Source: Apiospora phragmitis
Lineage: Eukaryota > Ascomycota > Sordariomycetes > Amphisphaeriales > Apiosporaceae
Length of the DNA: 64,000 nt
Direction of reading: 5' to 3'
Assembly: GCA_038363925.1 (NCBI GenBank)
Contig: JAQQWL010000001.1
Span: 1,674,001 to 1,738,000, forward strand
This document shows positions 46,501 through 59,103 of the stretch, piece by piece (positions within the stretch are counted from its first letter, which is position 1; each line of letters opens with the position of its first letter). The notes under the pieces were generated by a model. The model saw only the letters and a list, made by a program, of their open reading frames with translations. It ran no database searches and had not been told where the DNA came from. A program made the translations under genes and the position numbers.

Positions 46501-48361
46501 ACGTATCCTATAAGCGAATATTCTATATAAGCGAATATTTTATTCTTTTATACCTCTTTTAATAAAATATAAATTAATTTTATTATAACGTATTTAATAT
46601 ATTAAAATTAATCGGAATCCTTATCTTTAAATACTTTTATATTATTTTAATAAGTACGCGTATTATACCCGGGCTCTCCGTAGATTTTATAGCGTTATAA
46701 ACGTGTTTTAAACGTCCTCGTATAATTACTGTTTTAATGCGATTCGTTTTATAACTATTTATTAACGTCCCTTTAAAATTATAAATCTTTTCTAATTTAT
46801 ATACGAAGTAATCTTCTATTTTATAGCCGTTTTTTTTCGTACGGCGGCGCCGGCTAAGTATTTTATTTATTTTTCGAAATATCGCGTTCTTATTTTTTAA
46901 AAAAGTAACTTAATATATAATATATATTATAACCTTTACGATTTAATTAAAACTAATTAAAATAAATATTAAAAAACTTATTTTAATACTGTATAATACG
47001 GTTTTAAACGTATTCGGTTTAAGATTAAGCTTTAATCGAATTATTTAAAGTTTTTAATTTTTAAGAAATAAATAGGTTAAAAAACGTTTTTAAAAGTATT
47101 AAAATATATAGCTTTATATTTAATTATAAAATAATATATTCCGGATTATACGGAACGAGTCCTATTTTTTAAAAGCTTCCTTATATATTTAAAATAATAA
47201 AAATCGCTTAGAACGCTTTTAAAACCGCTAATAAGAAGTCCTCCTTTAAAATATAAATAATATGCGCCCGTATAAAACATTTAATTTCTTTTTTATATAC
47301 CTTTTTTAATATATAAAAATAGCCGATATTAAAAGATTAAAGCTTATATAATAAATAAAAAGGTATATAAAATATAATAATCGAGTTCTTTTTATAATAA
47401 AGCTTAAAAGTTATCGAGTAATAACTTTCGTAGCTATTTAAGATTAAAAGGTAATAATAACCCTTCGTATAAAACTTAATATATTAATTAAAATATTGAA
47501 TTTAGTCCTCGCTTTTTTTATTCGTAGTTTAATTATTTTTAATAACTATAATTACTTAATCCTTTAATAATAAGCTGTTTTCGTATTAAGAAAAGAGGTG
47601 CGTTTTCTTAATAAAAATAATATACGGAGGGATAGCGTAATTATATAATTTAATACTTTAAATAATTATAACTTATTCTTAATTCTTTTATTATAATACC
47701 CTAGGTTTTTCGTATTAATCGGAGGTAGTTATAATTATTTTAAACGAGATTTAATTTATAAAAAAGCCGGTTTTATTAAAGTTATAAATATCCTCTTTTT
47801 AAATCTCGTACTTATAAATTATATTCTATACGAGGGTAAACTATACGTAATACGCGTCGAGATCTTTATAAAAGACTCTTTAATAATTAATTCTTCGGTT
47901 AAAACGCGTCTAGAGGTCTAATTATCGTTATATAAAATTAAAGGCTTAATTAACGCCGACGCGTCCCGCGTCGCGTAAATTAAATAATCGATTCGTTATA
48001 TCTTTTATACCACTTAACCGGGGAAGAAATAATCGCGTATTTAAATTAATAATATATCGAATAATCGCATCTTTTTCGAAATTTAAAAGCTTTCGAAAAT
48101 TCGTAAATATTTCGTATCGTATAGGTTAACCATTTCGTTTACGCTATAAAGTTTTTAATAAGACGTAATAAATTAATATAGCTTTTTATACGTTTAAAGT
48201 TAAGTCTTCTTAGAGCGCTTAAAGCGTTAAAATTATATTACTTTCTTTTTAAAGTTATAATATTTTCGGACGTAAAAGAATATAAAAAAAGGTTAAAGCT
48301 ATAAGGAAATTTATAAAAGTGAGATATTCGCTTATATAAAATATTCGCTTGTGGGATACGT
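46501..48361. mobile_element. Tc1/mariner-type (pogo/Fot1-like) DNA transposon remnant
   Basis: Terminal inverted repeats read ACGTATCCTATAAGCGAATA at the left (46501 onward) and, reverse-complemented from 48361, ACGTATCCCACAAGCGAATA. They continue as TT(C/T)TATATAAGCGAATAT(T/C), about 42 bp in all. Every mismatch in this span is C against T. Each arm holds a direct repeat of AAGCGAATATT. TA flanks both ends (46499-46500 and 48362-48363), the target duplication of the Tc1/mariner superfamily. The length, 1,861 bp, fits Fot1/Pot2-sized elements. No transposase frame survives. It lies inside the RIP block, probably nested in an LTR element. Confidence 0.85.
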
Positions 48362-51300
48362 TAGTTTAACACGCGGTTTTTTATTTTTTTCCTTCTTTAA
48401 TCTAGATTAGGTTATACGCGTTAAGTAAGTTAAATATTATAAAGATTTTAACGTGTAATAATTTATTTCGTAAATTATTAATTAAGGGTAAAAAGTATTA
48501 GTTTTTAATAATAATTTCGTTATGTTTCCGGTAATCGATATATATACGTTATTAAAGTTTCCTATCCTTGCTTTTTTTTTTTAAACGAAGAGGATGGGGA
48601 AGTTTATTAATAATATAAATAGTCGTATAACTCTTTTTTCGAGGGTTTTCGTAATATATTCCTTTAAGGTTTATTTGTACTCCTCGTTAAGTTTATATAT
48701 AAGTATAAATAAAGGTTTTTTCTTATTTTTAAAAAGTATTTTATAATTTTATTATATATAAAGCGGTAAACCTATTTCTAATTTCTTATTAAAAAAAGCT
48801 TCGAATTATAAATACTTTTTTAATATAATCTTTATAATATTCGGCTTAGGTTTTTTAATAATAACGTATATTTTAAATACTTTAAATTTATTAAAAAGTT
48901 ACTTTTTAAACCGTTATTTATTAATTAAACCTTTTTTAATATATTTTATTAAAATTAGCTTAGTTTTTAATTAATTTTAAAATTCTTTACTTATAACTAA
49001 GGTAATTTTAAAATTATATCGTATTTTATAACGTTCGTAATATTATATATAATTCGTTTATAACGTTTTTTAATATTAATTAAAAAGTTTACGACTTCTT
49101 TTTTATACGTCTTTACTATTATAAGTTATAAGTTTTTTATCGACGGTTTTAAATCGGTATAGGGCGTTTTTCTCTTATTATTTTAATATTAAGCTACTAT
49201 TAATTCGTAATAAAATATAGTTACTTTACGCTTTATTATTTAATAACGCTCGAATAATAACTTTTTTAATTTTAATTATTAATATTATATAATTATAAAT
49301 ATTTTAATTATTTATTATTAAATATAAGAACTTATTTTAGCCCGCTCGTTATTCATTTTTTATAATAGGCGGCGTTTATTCTTTAAACGCTGTTCTTATA
49401 AGTAATTAATAACCTTTTACGATTAATTATTATATCGTCGTTATCGTTCTTTTTGTTTTTTATAAAGCGCTTTTTAATATATTAACCGAAATATTTTTAT
49501 ATTCTTTTTTATATAAAATATTATTCTTAATGCTTAAAATTTGGGTTTTTTAAATAGTTCGAAGGTTTATTAAATTTATTAAAATTTATAAGCGTTTTAT
49601 AAGTTTTTTAATATAGTAAGGGGTTTTTCTTATTAAGTATATACCTATATATTTTAAAAGTATTAGGCGTTTTTTTTTAAAAATATTTATAAGTTCGCGA
49701 TTTTTCTTAGGCGTATTTAAGGTATCGGTTTTTAAAATACTCTTTTTAATCCTATTTATTTAAGTAATATTATCGTAGCTATCGTAGGTTTTTTTATATT
49801 AATAAATACGCGCGTTGTTTATTAAAGATTAATAATTAAATCTTTTTAATAATATAATTAAGGTGTAGTTATATAATTAATCGCTTACCGATCTTTTAAG
49901 AAAACTATTCGTATTAAAGTTTTTCCGCGAGGTGCTTTATATAAACGTTATAAACGTACGAGATCTATAAAAGCGTAAAGTATTTTTCGTATATAGGGAA
50001 GATTCGAAAGTTATTTTTTACCGCGTAATTACCGCGGATTCCTTAATTAAAACCGGCCGTAATAAGTATTTAGCGTAGGTGTTTCGTATCGGGTAGGTTA
50101 AGGGATATTAAAGATAGCTAGTTATCGGTTAATCTTTAGATTTTTAAATTTAGCGATCTCGTTTATTAATATATTAATTAAACGTTTAAGGTTTATTATT
50201 TATTAAATATAAGGTATACCCGTTATTATAATAAGCTATTTAAAATAAGTTATTATATTTTATAATAACGTTACTACTTTTAATAATTATTATAAAGGCG
50301 TTTCTTACTTTAATAACGTTAATATATTATTCGTTTAAACTTTTTAGAAGTCTTTTTTTAAAGCTCGATATTATTTTTAGGCGTAATATCCTTATTTTTA
50401 ATAGTTATAATAAATAATATGCTATTTTTTATTACGTTTATTATATTTAATAACTTTAAAGTTTATAAGTTTATTATAATAATTATACGTTATAATATTT
50501 TTAAATAATATATTATTATAATAATATAGTTACTTTATATTAGTTTAAATTCGATTAGTTTATTATTATTATTCGCTTTACTTTTTATAACGTCGCTTAT
50601 ATATACGAGTATTAATTTTAATAGTAAGCTCTATATATAAAAAGAAATTATTAAGGGTATTAAGCCGGTTAAGTTTATTTTTAATATCCTCTTTTAGTTC
50701 TCGATAATATATTATAATTTTCTTAGTTTTAATATAATTTAATTAAATTATGATACGTTAGAACTCGGCGGTATAAGAGGCGGTTAATCTTTTTTATTTA
50801 AAGGTTTCGAGTTCTTTTTTTATTTATCGCTTTTTATTAAGGTTTTAAAAAAGTAATTTAAAAGCTTATTTAAAGCCGTTATAACTTTTAAAAATCTATT
50901 ATACCTCCATGCGGTATAGTTTAATTTATTAATTATTTTTTACGAGTTTATTTAAATAAGGTTTAAATTAAACGAGTACTTTATTTTTAAAAAACAAAGC
51001 GGCGTAAATAATTTATTAAGTAGCGTTTTAGAATATGTTTTCGTAAAACTATTAATAGGTTTTAATTTAAACGAAAAAGTTTTAAAGGTTTTCGCTTATT
51101 CCGTTAAATAGTATTAATATATTAATCTTTATATTTTTCTTTAAATATAATAAAGGTTTAAATAATATTAATAGTTATATAAAAAAGACGTACTTTTTTA
51201 CGTAACTTATTAATATTATAAGGTATTTATTTCGAGATATTTTAAATAAAAAGCTCGTTACATTCTTATTTAAACTTAATATAATAATATTAATAATTAA

Positions 51301-51550
51301 CGTTTTTTATATAAATTTTTTAATTTATTTAATTAACGCCTACGGTTTAAGATTATTGTTATTATCGTTACTATTAATATTTATAGCGGGGTTTCGCTAA
51401 GAGGTATTAGTGGTAGCGATAAAAATCTTTCCCTATCGGATAATATTGCTGAGCCTAGGTGTAAATATAGTTTTTATAATAGTTATTACTTGAGGGTTTA
51501 TATAATAACTCGTAAGAATAAGAGTAATTAAAATATAACAAACGTTATCC

Positions 51551-52222
51551 GGGTTTTAAAAGAAATTTAATAAAACGTATTAAGGTTTATATTAATAATA
51601 CGAAAAAATATTTAAACGTGCGATAAAAGGAACGCCCTTATCGGTATAATATATAATAGGCAGGTCGTAACGTAGTAATAAAGGGTCGAGTAAAGGTATT
51701 TATATAATAAGGTTATTAAGGCTATTTATTTTATTAATAAGTTAAAATTAATACTTTAATTAATTATTAAAGTAAAGAATATTTATATAAAATATATAAG
51801 GAATATCCGTTATTATATATCTAATCCTTTCTTTATTAATATTCTTTAGTTTTTAAGGATTTCGAGGATCTCGCGAGATCTTATCGAGCCGGCTTCTCTA
51901 GATCTCGTTAAGATCTCGAGAGCTATTAACCTTTAATTATTTTATTTTTATATAACTTATAGTAGTTGTTTTATTTCGACTATTTAACTTATACTAGCTA
52001 TTTTTATTTATTTACTTTTATTTATCTTTAATTAATTAATTTTAACGTGCTATTATTATAGTATTAATTATCGGGGTTTTATAACGATATAGTGAGTTTC
52101 GTTATTATTAATAAAGCGTAAGCGCTAACCGGACTTTTACGGGTTCGTAAGCGTCTCGGGTTATCGTCGGTCCGCTTTAAGAGATATGGGTCCTGGCCGC
52201 ACAGCTAGGCTAGGTTGTAACA
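51551..52222 (-). repeat. LTR-like segment, right copy
   Basis: Aligned partner of 45511-46128 at both ends (see there). On the minus strand it starts TGTTACAACCTAGCCTAGCT, an intact LTR-type TG start, so the orientation is minus, with this copy as the possible 5' LTR of an element spanning to the left copy. The central part differs from the left copy and carries nested palindromic words around GATCTCGCGAGATC (about 51871-51884). The two may therefore be related solo LTRs rather than one element. Confidence 0.5.
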
Positions 52223-53850
52223 TTTAGCTTATTATGCGATTAAATATACGTCTGTGTAATATCGCGTAGCTCGCCTTATACGTTAAAGTTTCGAATTAAG
52301 GTCGGTTCGAGGGCTAAAAAGAGTCTTTAACTTATCCGCTAAATTATTAATAATTGACTTAAAATAGCCTCTTTTTTTATATTTTTCTAGCTTTATATTA
52401 CGAGCTTAGACTTTTCGTATAGCTTTATAGTTTTACACTCAATCTCTTATAAGAGCCGTGTTTTAAAGATTTTCCGGCCGGTGTGCTTACCCGGGTCGAA
52501 TCGAATAAATTCGAAAACTCTTCGTGCGGCGAGATTATTAATTTCCTCCGCGTTAAACTTTTAAAATAAATATCCAGACGAAGTAATAACGCCGTTTTAT
52601 TAAAGTTTAACTATTAGGTCGTAATTCTTTTATTTTTTTAAGTAAGGAATACGGCGGTTAGAGCGTTTCGGAGTAGATATTTTTTAAGTCGTCCCCGGCT
52701 ATATTATACGAGAGTTACCGTAATTTCCTCGGTTATTAGTTTAGTATTTAGGGTATTTATTAGCTATTTCGGATCTAGTTATATATCCGGCTCGTCGTGC
52801 GGTTTTCCGGCCTCTTCTTAGTAGTACGGCTTAATTTAAGTTATTCGAAAGGCTTTCGGGCCGTTTAGGGTGTTTACCCGGATTATACGGTTTTTAATAA
52901 TTACTATTTTATATAGTTTAGTTTATTCTTCTTTTTTTTACTAAATTAAGACTTTATTTCGAAGCGGGAGTGTTAAGATATCGTGGATAGCCGGTCCGTT
53001 CCGAGTATTTAAAGCTCGGTAAATATCGATATCCGCAGGTATTTTCTAGAGCATCTTTATTACTTTTTATATAGCTTTTCTTTATACTTAGATCTTTGGT
53101 AACGGTAATAAGTTCTCGTCGATACGAGGGTATATTTTAAATACAAGCAAGGTAAGTATTAGGCCGTCGAGGCTAGCCGTATCATTTAAAGCTTTAATAA
53201 CTATTTAAATTATTATCTCGGTATTTGTTCGGTAACCGAGGTTCTTCTATAAGATATCGAAGGCTTTACGTAGCGGAACATACGTTTATTCGACTTTATT
53301 TATTATTTAATAAGCTTTAATAAGTATTTATTTATAGGTAATTCTTATTATTTATATATGATCTCGAAATTTTCTTTAGAAATGCGTACCCGGATCGTAC
53401 GAGATATAGTTAAAGGGTCCCTAGTATACGTATATTTAGTATTTATAAAGAGTATTTTAAGTGTTTTATACGCTAAATAAATATAAGAATATAACCGTTT
53501 AAAAAACGTACTCGAATCGATTATATAAAGTATATTTTATTTATTAACCTAAATAATATTTATAATAATTTCGTAATTAAAATCGTATTCGTTTTATAGC
53601 GAGAATTTAAATCTTTATAGTGTCGAATTATACGATTAATATTAAGAGTAAAACTTTTAAATTTTATCGAAAATAAAAAAAATAATATTTAATTTATTAT
53701 TTTACTTAATTATTAACTTTTAATAGCCTTTTATTTATTTACTTTATTTACTTATTATATTACACGGTATAAAATTCGAGGCTAACTTAAGTCTCGCGAT
53801 TTTATATTATTTAAATTTCGAGGGAAATGCATATAAGCCACGGTGTTTAA

Positions 53851-54034
53851 AACAGATACAAGAATTTGAGAAAGTTCTCGATGGATATATAAATCGAGAG
53901 TTTTATGGAAATATGCCCATCTGACCCTGGTAATCCAACTTAATCTCCTCCTCGACCCAGATCATCAGACCATTCACACCCAACCTCAACAGTCGCCCAG
54001 CTGGATTTCCCCTCCGATCCTAGCAAACAGCACC
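53851..54034. other. Right border of the AT-rich block
   Basis: Composition returns to normal. A 7-bp inverted repeat (TCTCGAT / ATCGAGA, about 53877-53900) sits at the border. Confidence 0.4.
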
Positions 54035-54515
54035 ATGACTTTGTTACCATTCGTCCAAAGCACAAAGCCCACCTGGAGCCGACTTTGCCTCCCTCGCCAC
54101 CATTGTGGCGACTCTTCATCTCGTCTGCTATCTTATCATGTCTATGGAAATCTCAGACCATCACAGCAGTTTCTTTCCGATCATGGTAGCCAACTCTTGT
54201 GCCTCGGTGGCTCTGCTTGGAGTGCATTGTACACTACGTTTTGAAGACCAGCCGGGAAAAACAGACACCTATTGGACACGTGGCAGGTGCGGCGGCTATA
54301 ACGACGAGCGCTACTGAAACTTCTACCGGGCCGCATGCCTTCCTGCAGGAGTTATGAGTACCTGTGCAATGGCCTTGTACTGTGTGGTGCGGGCCAAACA
54401 TGGTGGTATCTATTACTTTTATATGTGTCATGGCCAGATGGCCTTCTGGGCTGGATACTGGATTGAGTGGTGGACTGCCGATCTGGGAAACAGACTGGCT
54501 GCGTACGGCTGCTGA
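54035..54515 (+). pseudogene. Hypothetical multi-pass membrane protein, interrupted
   Basis: An ATG at 54035 starts MTLLPFVQSTKPT; one base fewer in CCC (about 54070) would join it to GADFASLATIVATLHLVCYL. The second frame then runs through three hydrophobic segments (ATIVATLHLVCYLIMSM, PIMVANSCASVALLGV, GVMSTCAMALYCVVRA) and an aromatic stretch (QMAFWAGYWIEWW) to a TGA at 54513. In between, a TGA at 54315-54317 interrupts GYNDERY-NFYRAAC; TGG-to-TGA (G to A) would explain it. The gene lies within 500 bp of the RIP block, so mutation leaking from the repeat is plausible. Family unknown. Confidence 0.4.
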
Positions 54516-55263
54516 ACCTGTAGGACCGGGTCTCTGTCACCACACACAGGACAAGTAGGTGCCTACCGTAGCAGACTAGGTTGGCACTGACATTGAATAA
54601 ACTTTCTGATCCCATGTTGATTCCATGTTGATTCCATACAGGTGTACGTTTATGCCGAAGGCGGACGTTCATTCCAGTAGATAGCTCATCGATGGTTAGT
54701 CCGTACTTCCATTAGATCCAGTCTTCTCTCCACGGTGACCACAAGCAGGACAAAGCGTAGAGGCTTTCTCACAAAAATGGAATAGCCCCTTCTGGGGCTA
54801 GTAACAGTGTGCACCTGATTGAAGTAGGTACGACAGGCGACTGAACTGACGATGCCAACTCGCGCGGCCAACTTGTCCAAATCGACCTGTTTGTTGATGG
54901 TTAATACATGACCGTCTCGGCGGTGGACCATTCAGACGTGGAGTCAAACACTTTGCGCCAGGGTGGATTAGATTCCACATCCACATCATCTGGCAAACCT
55001 CACGTTGCATAGTAATTGCGCCACGGATACGCACATCAACGGGATTTGGGCTGTATACTTCGTGGGATTGGATAAACGTTGGCCTACGCGGAAAACTCCC
55101 GCCTGAGCTGTCCTAGAGGGACAGATGCAAAATGAGTACAGCGCAGATATATCGCATAAGCCTTAAAAAGGGTTTCCATTATGTAGAATCTATTTAATAA
55201 TTACTTTCGATATTATAAGCTACTTATTTTATCAGATACTCCAACCCGAGGAAAAATATGTGC
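54516..55263. other. Intergenic, no gene seen
   Basis: 3' flank of the alcohol dehydrogenase-like gene. Nothing recognisable. Confidence 0.5.
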
Positions 55264-56386
55264 TCAAGGGGCAAAGACCACGGCGCGACCGCAGCCCGTG
55301 TGTTCCGCTGCCGCATGGAGGGCCTCCTTGGCCTGTTCGAGCTTGAAGACCTTAGTGTCGACGAAGCTCTCGCCGCGGGGGAGGAGACCCCGCTCCAGCA
55401 TCTTGACGAACTGCGTGACGTCGTCGCGCTCGTACATGACCTTGCCCTTAAGGGTCAGGTTGTTGATTATGACGACGTACTCGGCGAAGTCGCTGGTGAG
55501 ACCCATCAGCGACACCCGCCCCTCGCGCCGCAGCGACCGGATCGCGCACCGCAGGTGCGACGAGCCCGCCGCGTGCGGGGGCGAGAAGTCCAGGACGGCG
55601 TCGGCGAGCCCGAAGGCCTGCAGCGCCGCCGTGTCGGCCGCCTCGTCGCCCGTGATGCGCACCGTCTCAATGAGGCCGCTGCTCCCGGGGTTGCCGCTCA
55701 TGACGTGCGCCTTGAGCCGCGCCAGCTCCTTCTCGTTGCGGCCCATCGCGATGACCCGCGAGCCCATGGCAATGGCGGCCAGGACGCCGGCGCCGCCGAA
55801 GCCGCCAGTGGCGGGGCACACGATGGGGGTCTCGCCGGGCTCCAGGCTGATGTCGCGGAGGCCGCCGTACGCCACGAGCAGGTAGCTCAGGTAGGCGAGG
55901 TCGGCGGTGGTGTAGCCTAGCCCCTGCGTCAGGCGCGCCTCGTCCAGCGGGTGGCAGTTCTCGAGCGGCACGGTCCAGTACTCGGCGAAGGCGCCGTCCC
56001 GGTAGACGTCCGCGTTGAGCCGCCGGCCGCCCACGTCCAGGCTGGCCTGGACCCCGACCAGGAACCAGCCGGCGCCGTCGCGCGAGCGCATCGTGCAGTC
56101 GGCGAAGACAAGCTGGCCGGGTGTGAGCGCGGTGGCGTCGGCGCCCACGGCGGCCACCCGCCCGACGGCGCTGTAGCCGCCCGCGTGCGGCGCGTCGAGC
56201 TGGGGGTACTGGCGGGCACCGTTGTAGATTTCGCGGTGGTACGACAGCAGGCTGGCGGCCTCGACGCGCACCAGCACGTTGCCCAGCTGTGGCTGCTTGG
56301 GGGGTCGGGACCGTCTTCAGTTCCAGGCCCACGTCGGTCGAGGTGAGCACGAGAGCTCGGTGCTCAGAAGGGATGTCGCCGGCCAT
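55264..56386 (-). CDS. Medium-chain alcohol dehydrogenase/quinone reductase-like protein
   Basis: Minus strand, no intron, about 373 aa from MAGDIPSEHRALVL. It has the GroES-like N-domain (VLVRVEAASLLSYHREIYNG, GGYSAVGRVAAVG) and a Rossmann domain with PATGGFGGAGVLAAIAMGSR. The domain ends with the substrate-side GKVMYERDDVTQFVKMLE and a C-terminal VFKLEQAKEALHAA that closes MDR proteins. The catalytic-zinc Cys of classical alcohol dehydrogenases is not obvious, so a zinc-independent oxidoreductase is possible. It probably reduces or oxidises a small carbonyl or alcohol with NAD(P). The frame breaks in a six-G run on the plus strand (56299-56304); five restore VPTPKQPQLGNVLVRVE, which I take as the true reading. 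Confidence 0.8.
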
Positions 56387-57584
56387 AGTGTCTGGGTGAG
56401 TCGTTGAACAGATTTCCGAGTAATGATGACGTAGTTCTGTACTGGTTCGCTCTTTGCAGTAATGAGTCCGGAACAAGGAGATTGGAGGTCGAGAAGGGAG
56501 CATCGAAGTCTCGTTTAAGTAATCAACGAGGATTGGAATGTGGATATAACTCGGGAACTTCTGCCCATTTTGGCAACTGGACACTTTGATTCATGTCAGT
56601 GCTTCTGGTACACCGACCTCTCTGTCTTTAGACCATGCTGGACTAAGAAGATGGTTATCATCCAGAAATGACTCCGTTGCTGGAAGGTAGAAAGTCGCTG
56701 CGGACCCGGATCCGACCTGGAAATAATAACCCCTGTAAAGTACTTACAAGTAACCCATGAAAAGTACGTGAAACAGTGGAGTATAGCCAGGCCCCCGCCT
56801 GTGCCGTACTCCAAACAGGAAATAGGGGACTTCCAAGTCATTCTTCAGCGCTAACCTATGTAAGTACTTACTTGTTGCAGATCAAAACTTGGGTGCCTGT
56901 CCCGATTGGGCCAAGAACCTCCGTCCCGGGTTGCCGGGATTATCCTGTGTATACATATATCTCCCAAGCCAGGTTTTTCTTCTTCCCTGATCCGTGGAGA
57001 AGAGGAAGGAGCTGATACAGGCCCCACGAACTTATGTCGGTGGGAAACTGGTATATATGCGGTGCGGCACAGGTACGGCACAGTTGCCACGAGAGTATGA
57101 AGATCAGCCTTTGGGCCGTCAGAACCATAAACGTAGTGAGCCGGAGAGGTTGCATCCGATTATGGCAACTATATTAGGCCTCCTCATTTGCCCCTACATC
57201 CTTCAGGAAGGCCGATGGACAGCCAGCCCTTTGAGTTCAAGACCAACCTTTGCTGGACCAGTCGCCGTCCGAGGCACCTCTTCCGTGATCCCCGAGTGGG
57301 GGGCTGGACTCATCGGTAGGAGTCTATACCTGGTTTGGTGATGGCACCACAACGGTCGACTAATTTAAGCTGCCAGTTCCCGTCTTACTCCCCCTCCTTT
57401 TCCTCCAATCTTGGCTCTTGCATTATATACTCGAATCGAACAGCAATGACTTGAGGTCTCCACGAACTCCTCCGCCTCTCGTGGGGCTTACACTTAAATC
57501 CATAATTTTCTTCCTCTCTTTCACAGCCTCGCTGTCACAAAACGTCCCGGCCAGCCCGCAGCAGACACTCACTAGCCTTCCAAC
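56387..57584. other. Divergent intergenic region
   Basis: Upstream of both the dehydrogenase (minus) and the receptor (plus). No gene seen. A CT-rich leader (about 57370-57560) precedes the receptor start. Confidence 0.5.
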
Positions 57585-59103
57585 ATGGCGGACATAGCAA
57601 AGGCAATCCACCTGCCGATGTTGGACAAGGTCCGCGATCATCTCGTGGCCGAGTCCATCATCATCGGTATCTCTCTGCTGGTCTTGACCTTCCGCATCGT
57701 GGCTCGATTCCAAGGAATAGGGGTGGGGGCTGATGACTACATGACCGTTGCTGGATTTGTATGTGAACTTCTAGGCCGGCCCCAGAAGTAAAGTATGAAG
57801 GCTAACAAATATAATCTGCTTGGTATACAGGTTTCAATGGTTGTCTTCTTTGGAATCACCGCTACGTGTATGTTTTCTCTGGCTCCCACCTTTGGCGCTC
57901 AACTAGTACTACACGAGAGTGAGAAAGAGAAGAAGTTGAAGTCGCTGACAACTACCATCTGAATGATACAGGGGCTACCAAAGGAATAGGCTATAAATTC
58001 GTGGCCATGTCGGACCCAACGAGGGCTATGGAACCCGAGCAGCTAGCGCGTAAGCCATGTCTGAGTTATAGTCTCCAGTAATTTCACTGACGGATTCGAA
58101 AACGCTACAGTACTTAACAATCTTCCAGGGCTCCTTTTGGTAAGCCACACAAGCACTGAGGATGAAGGGGCAGGAGATGTACTGATTACTTGATAGGAAA
58201 TCTTCGTCGGCACCATCTTCTACATCGTATGCCTCTCGGTTCTCAAGATCAGCGTTCTGTGCTTCTACCGGCGCATCTTCGGCAACACGCGCTGGATGCG
58301 GATCGCGACGTGGCTCATGATTGGCGTGGCGGCGTCCTGGTGGCTGTCCCTGACCGTCGCGCTCGTCTTCAACTGCGTGCCGGTCGAGAAGCAATGGACG
58401 CCCGGCATGCCCGAGGGCCACTGCTACAACGCCGTCGACATGTACAAGGGTTTGTGCGTGACGAACATCATCACCGACATCGTCATCATGGTTCTCCCCA
58501 TGCGACTCATCTTGTCGCTGCAGATGCGGAAGCTCGAGAAAGTCGTACTGATCTGCTGTTTTGCCCTCGGAACCGCGTAGGTGATAAACTTTCGTTCACC
58601 CTCCGCCCCTCGGTTCTATTTTCTTCGTTCCCCTTGGCTTACTTACTAGTACCTTTAACGCCGAAACTAACGATTTCTCTTCTTACGCCCACAACAGTGT
58701 CTGCGCCATCTCGGTCCTCCGCATCGTCCACCTGTCCGACCTCGAGCTGCAGGCCGACGTCACGGGCAGCATGGAGGAGACCGTCTTCCTGGGCGTGCTG
58801 GAGCTTAACATCGCGCTCATATCCATCAGCCTGCCGTCGCTGCGGCCCTTCTACACGCGCTGGCGGGCGGGCCACCGCGCGGGCTCCTCCAAGCTGTCCG
58901 AGACTGGGGGGGCCAGCGACGGCGGCCTCGCCACCTTCGGCGGCGGTGGCGGCTCCTCGAAGCGCTACTCCCAGCAGAAGAAGCCCGGCGCTGCCGTCGT
59001 CGATGAGTGGGAGCTGGACAAGTACCGGGGTCCACGTCTGGGGTCCATCCCGACGATCTGGCCCACGGCGGGGACGATGATTCCGGGTCGGAGAGGCAGC
59101 TAA
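57585..59103 (+). CDS. Fungal rhodopsin-like integral membrane protein (PTH11-type receptor family)
   Basis: Six exons: 57585-57758, 57831-57867, 57972-58049, 58111-58139, 58197-58576 and 58698-59103, all GT-AG and in frame, giving about 367 aa with no break. Hydrophobic helices include SIIIGISLLVLTFRIVARF, SMVVFFGITATWATK, LEIFVGTIFYIVCLSVLKIS, WLMIGVAASWWLSLTVALVF, GLCVTNIITDIVIMVLPM and VVLICCFALGTAVCAISVLR, then VFLGVLELNIALISISLPSL. The motifs YIVCLSVLKISVLCFYRRIF and CVPVEKQWTP are typical of the rhodopsin_fungal family, which includes PTH11-like receptors. No CFEM Cys domain is present at the N-terminus. The C-terminal tail is Gly/Ser-rich, cytoplasmic. Possible sensor of host or surface cues; ligand unknown. 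Confidence 0.85.

Larger units (their letters stand above)
45205..53850. repeat. RIP-degraded AT-rich repeat block
   Basis: About 8.6 kb of very AT-rich sequence, saturated with TA steps. No open frame of 60 codons occurs in any of the six frames across it, against dense frames on both sides. Sharp borders, relic transposon ends inside and C/T-only differences between repeat arms are the hallmarks of repeat-induced point mutation acting on transposons. Sequence on the right (about 52230-53850) is less extreme and may be a different, younger or shorter element. Islands of normal composition remain at about 45790-46128 and 52110-52222. Confidence 0.85.

Noticed and set aside
45205..53850. AT-rich block as centromere, mitochondrial insert or telomere-proximal sequence
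   Set aside because: No telomere repeats or mitochondrial gene frames; transposon ends with C/T-only differences explain it as RIP-mutated repeats. 8.6 kb with genes on both sides is also short for a regional centromere.
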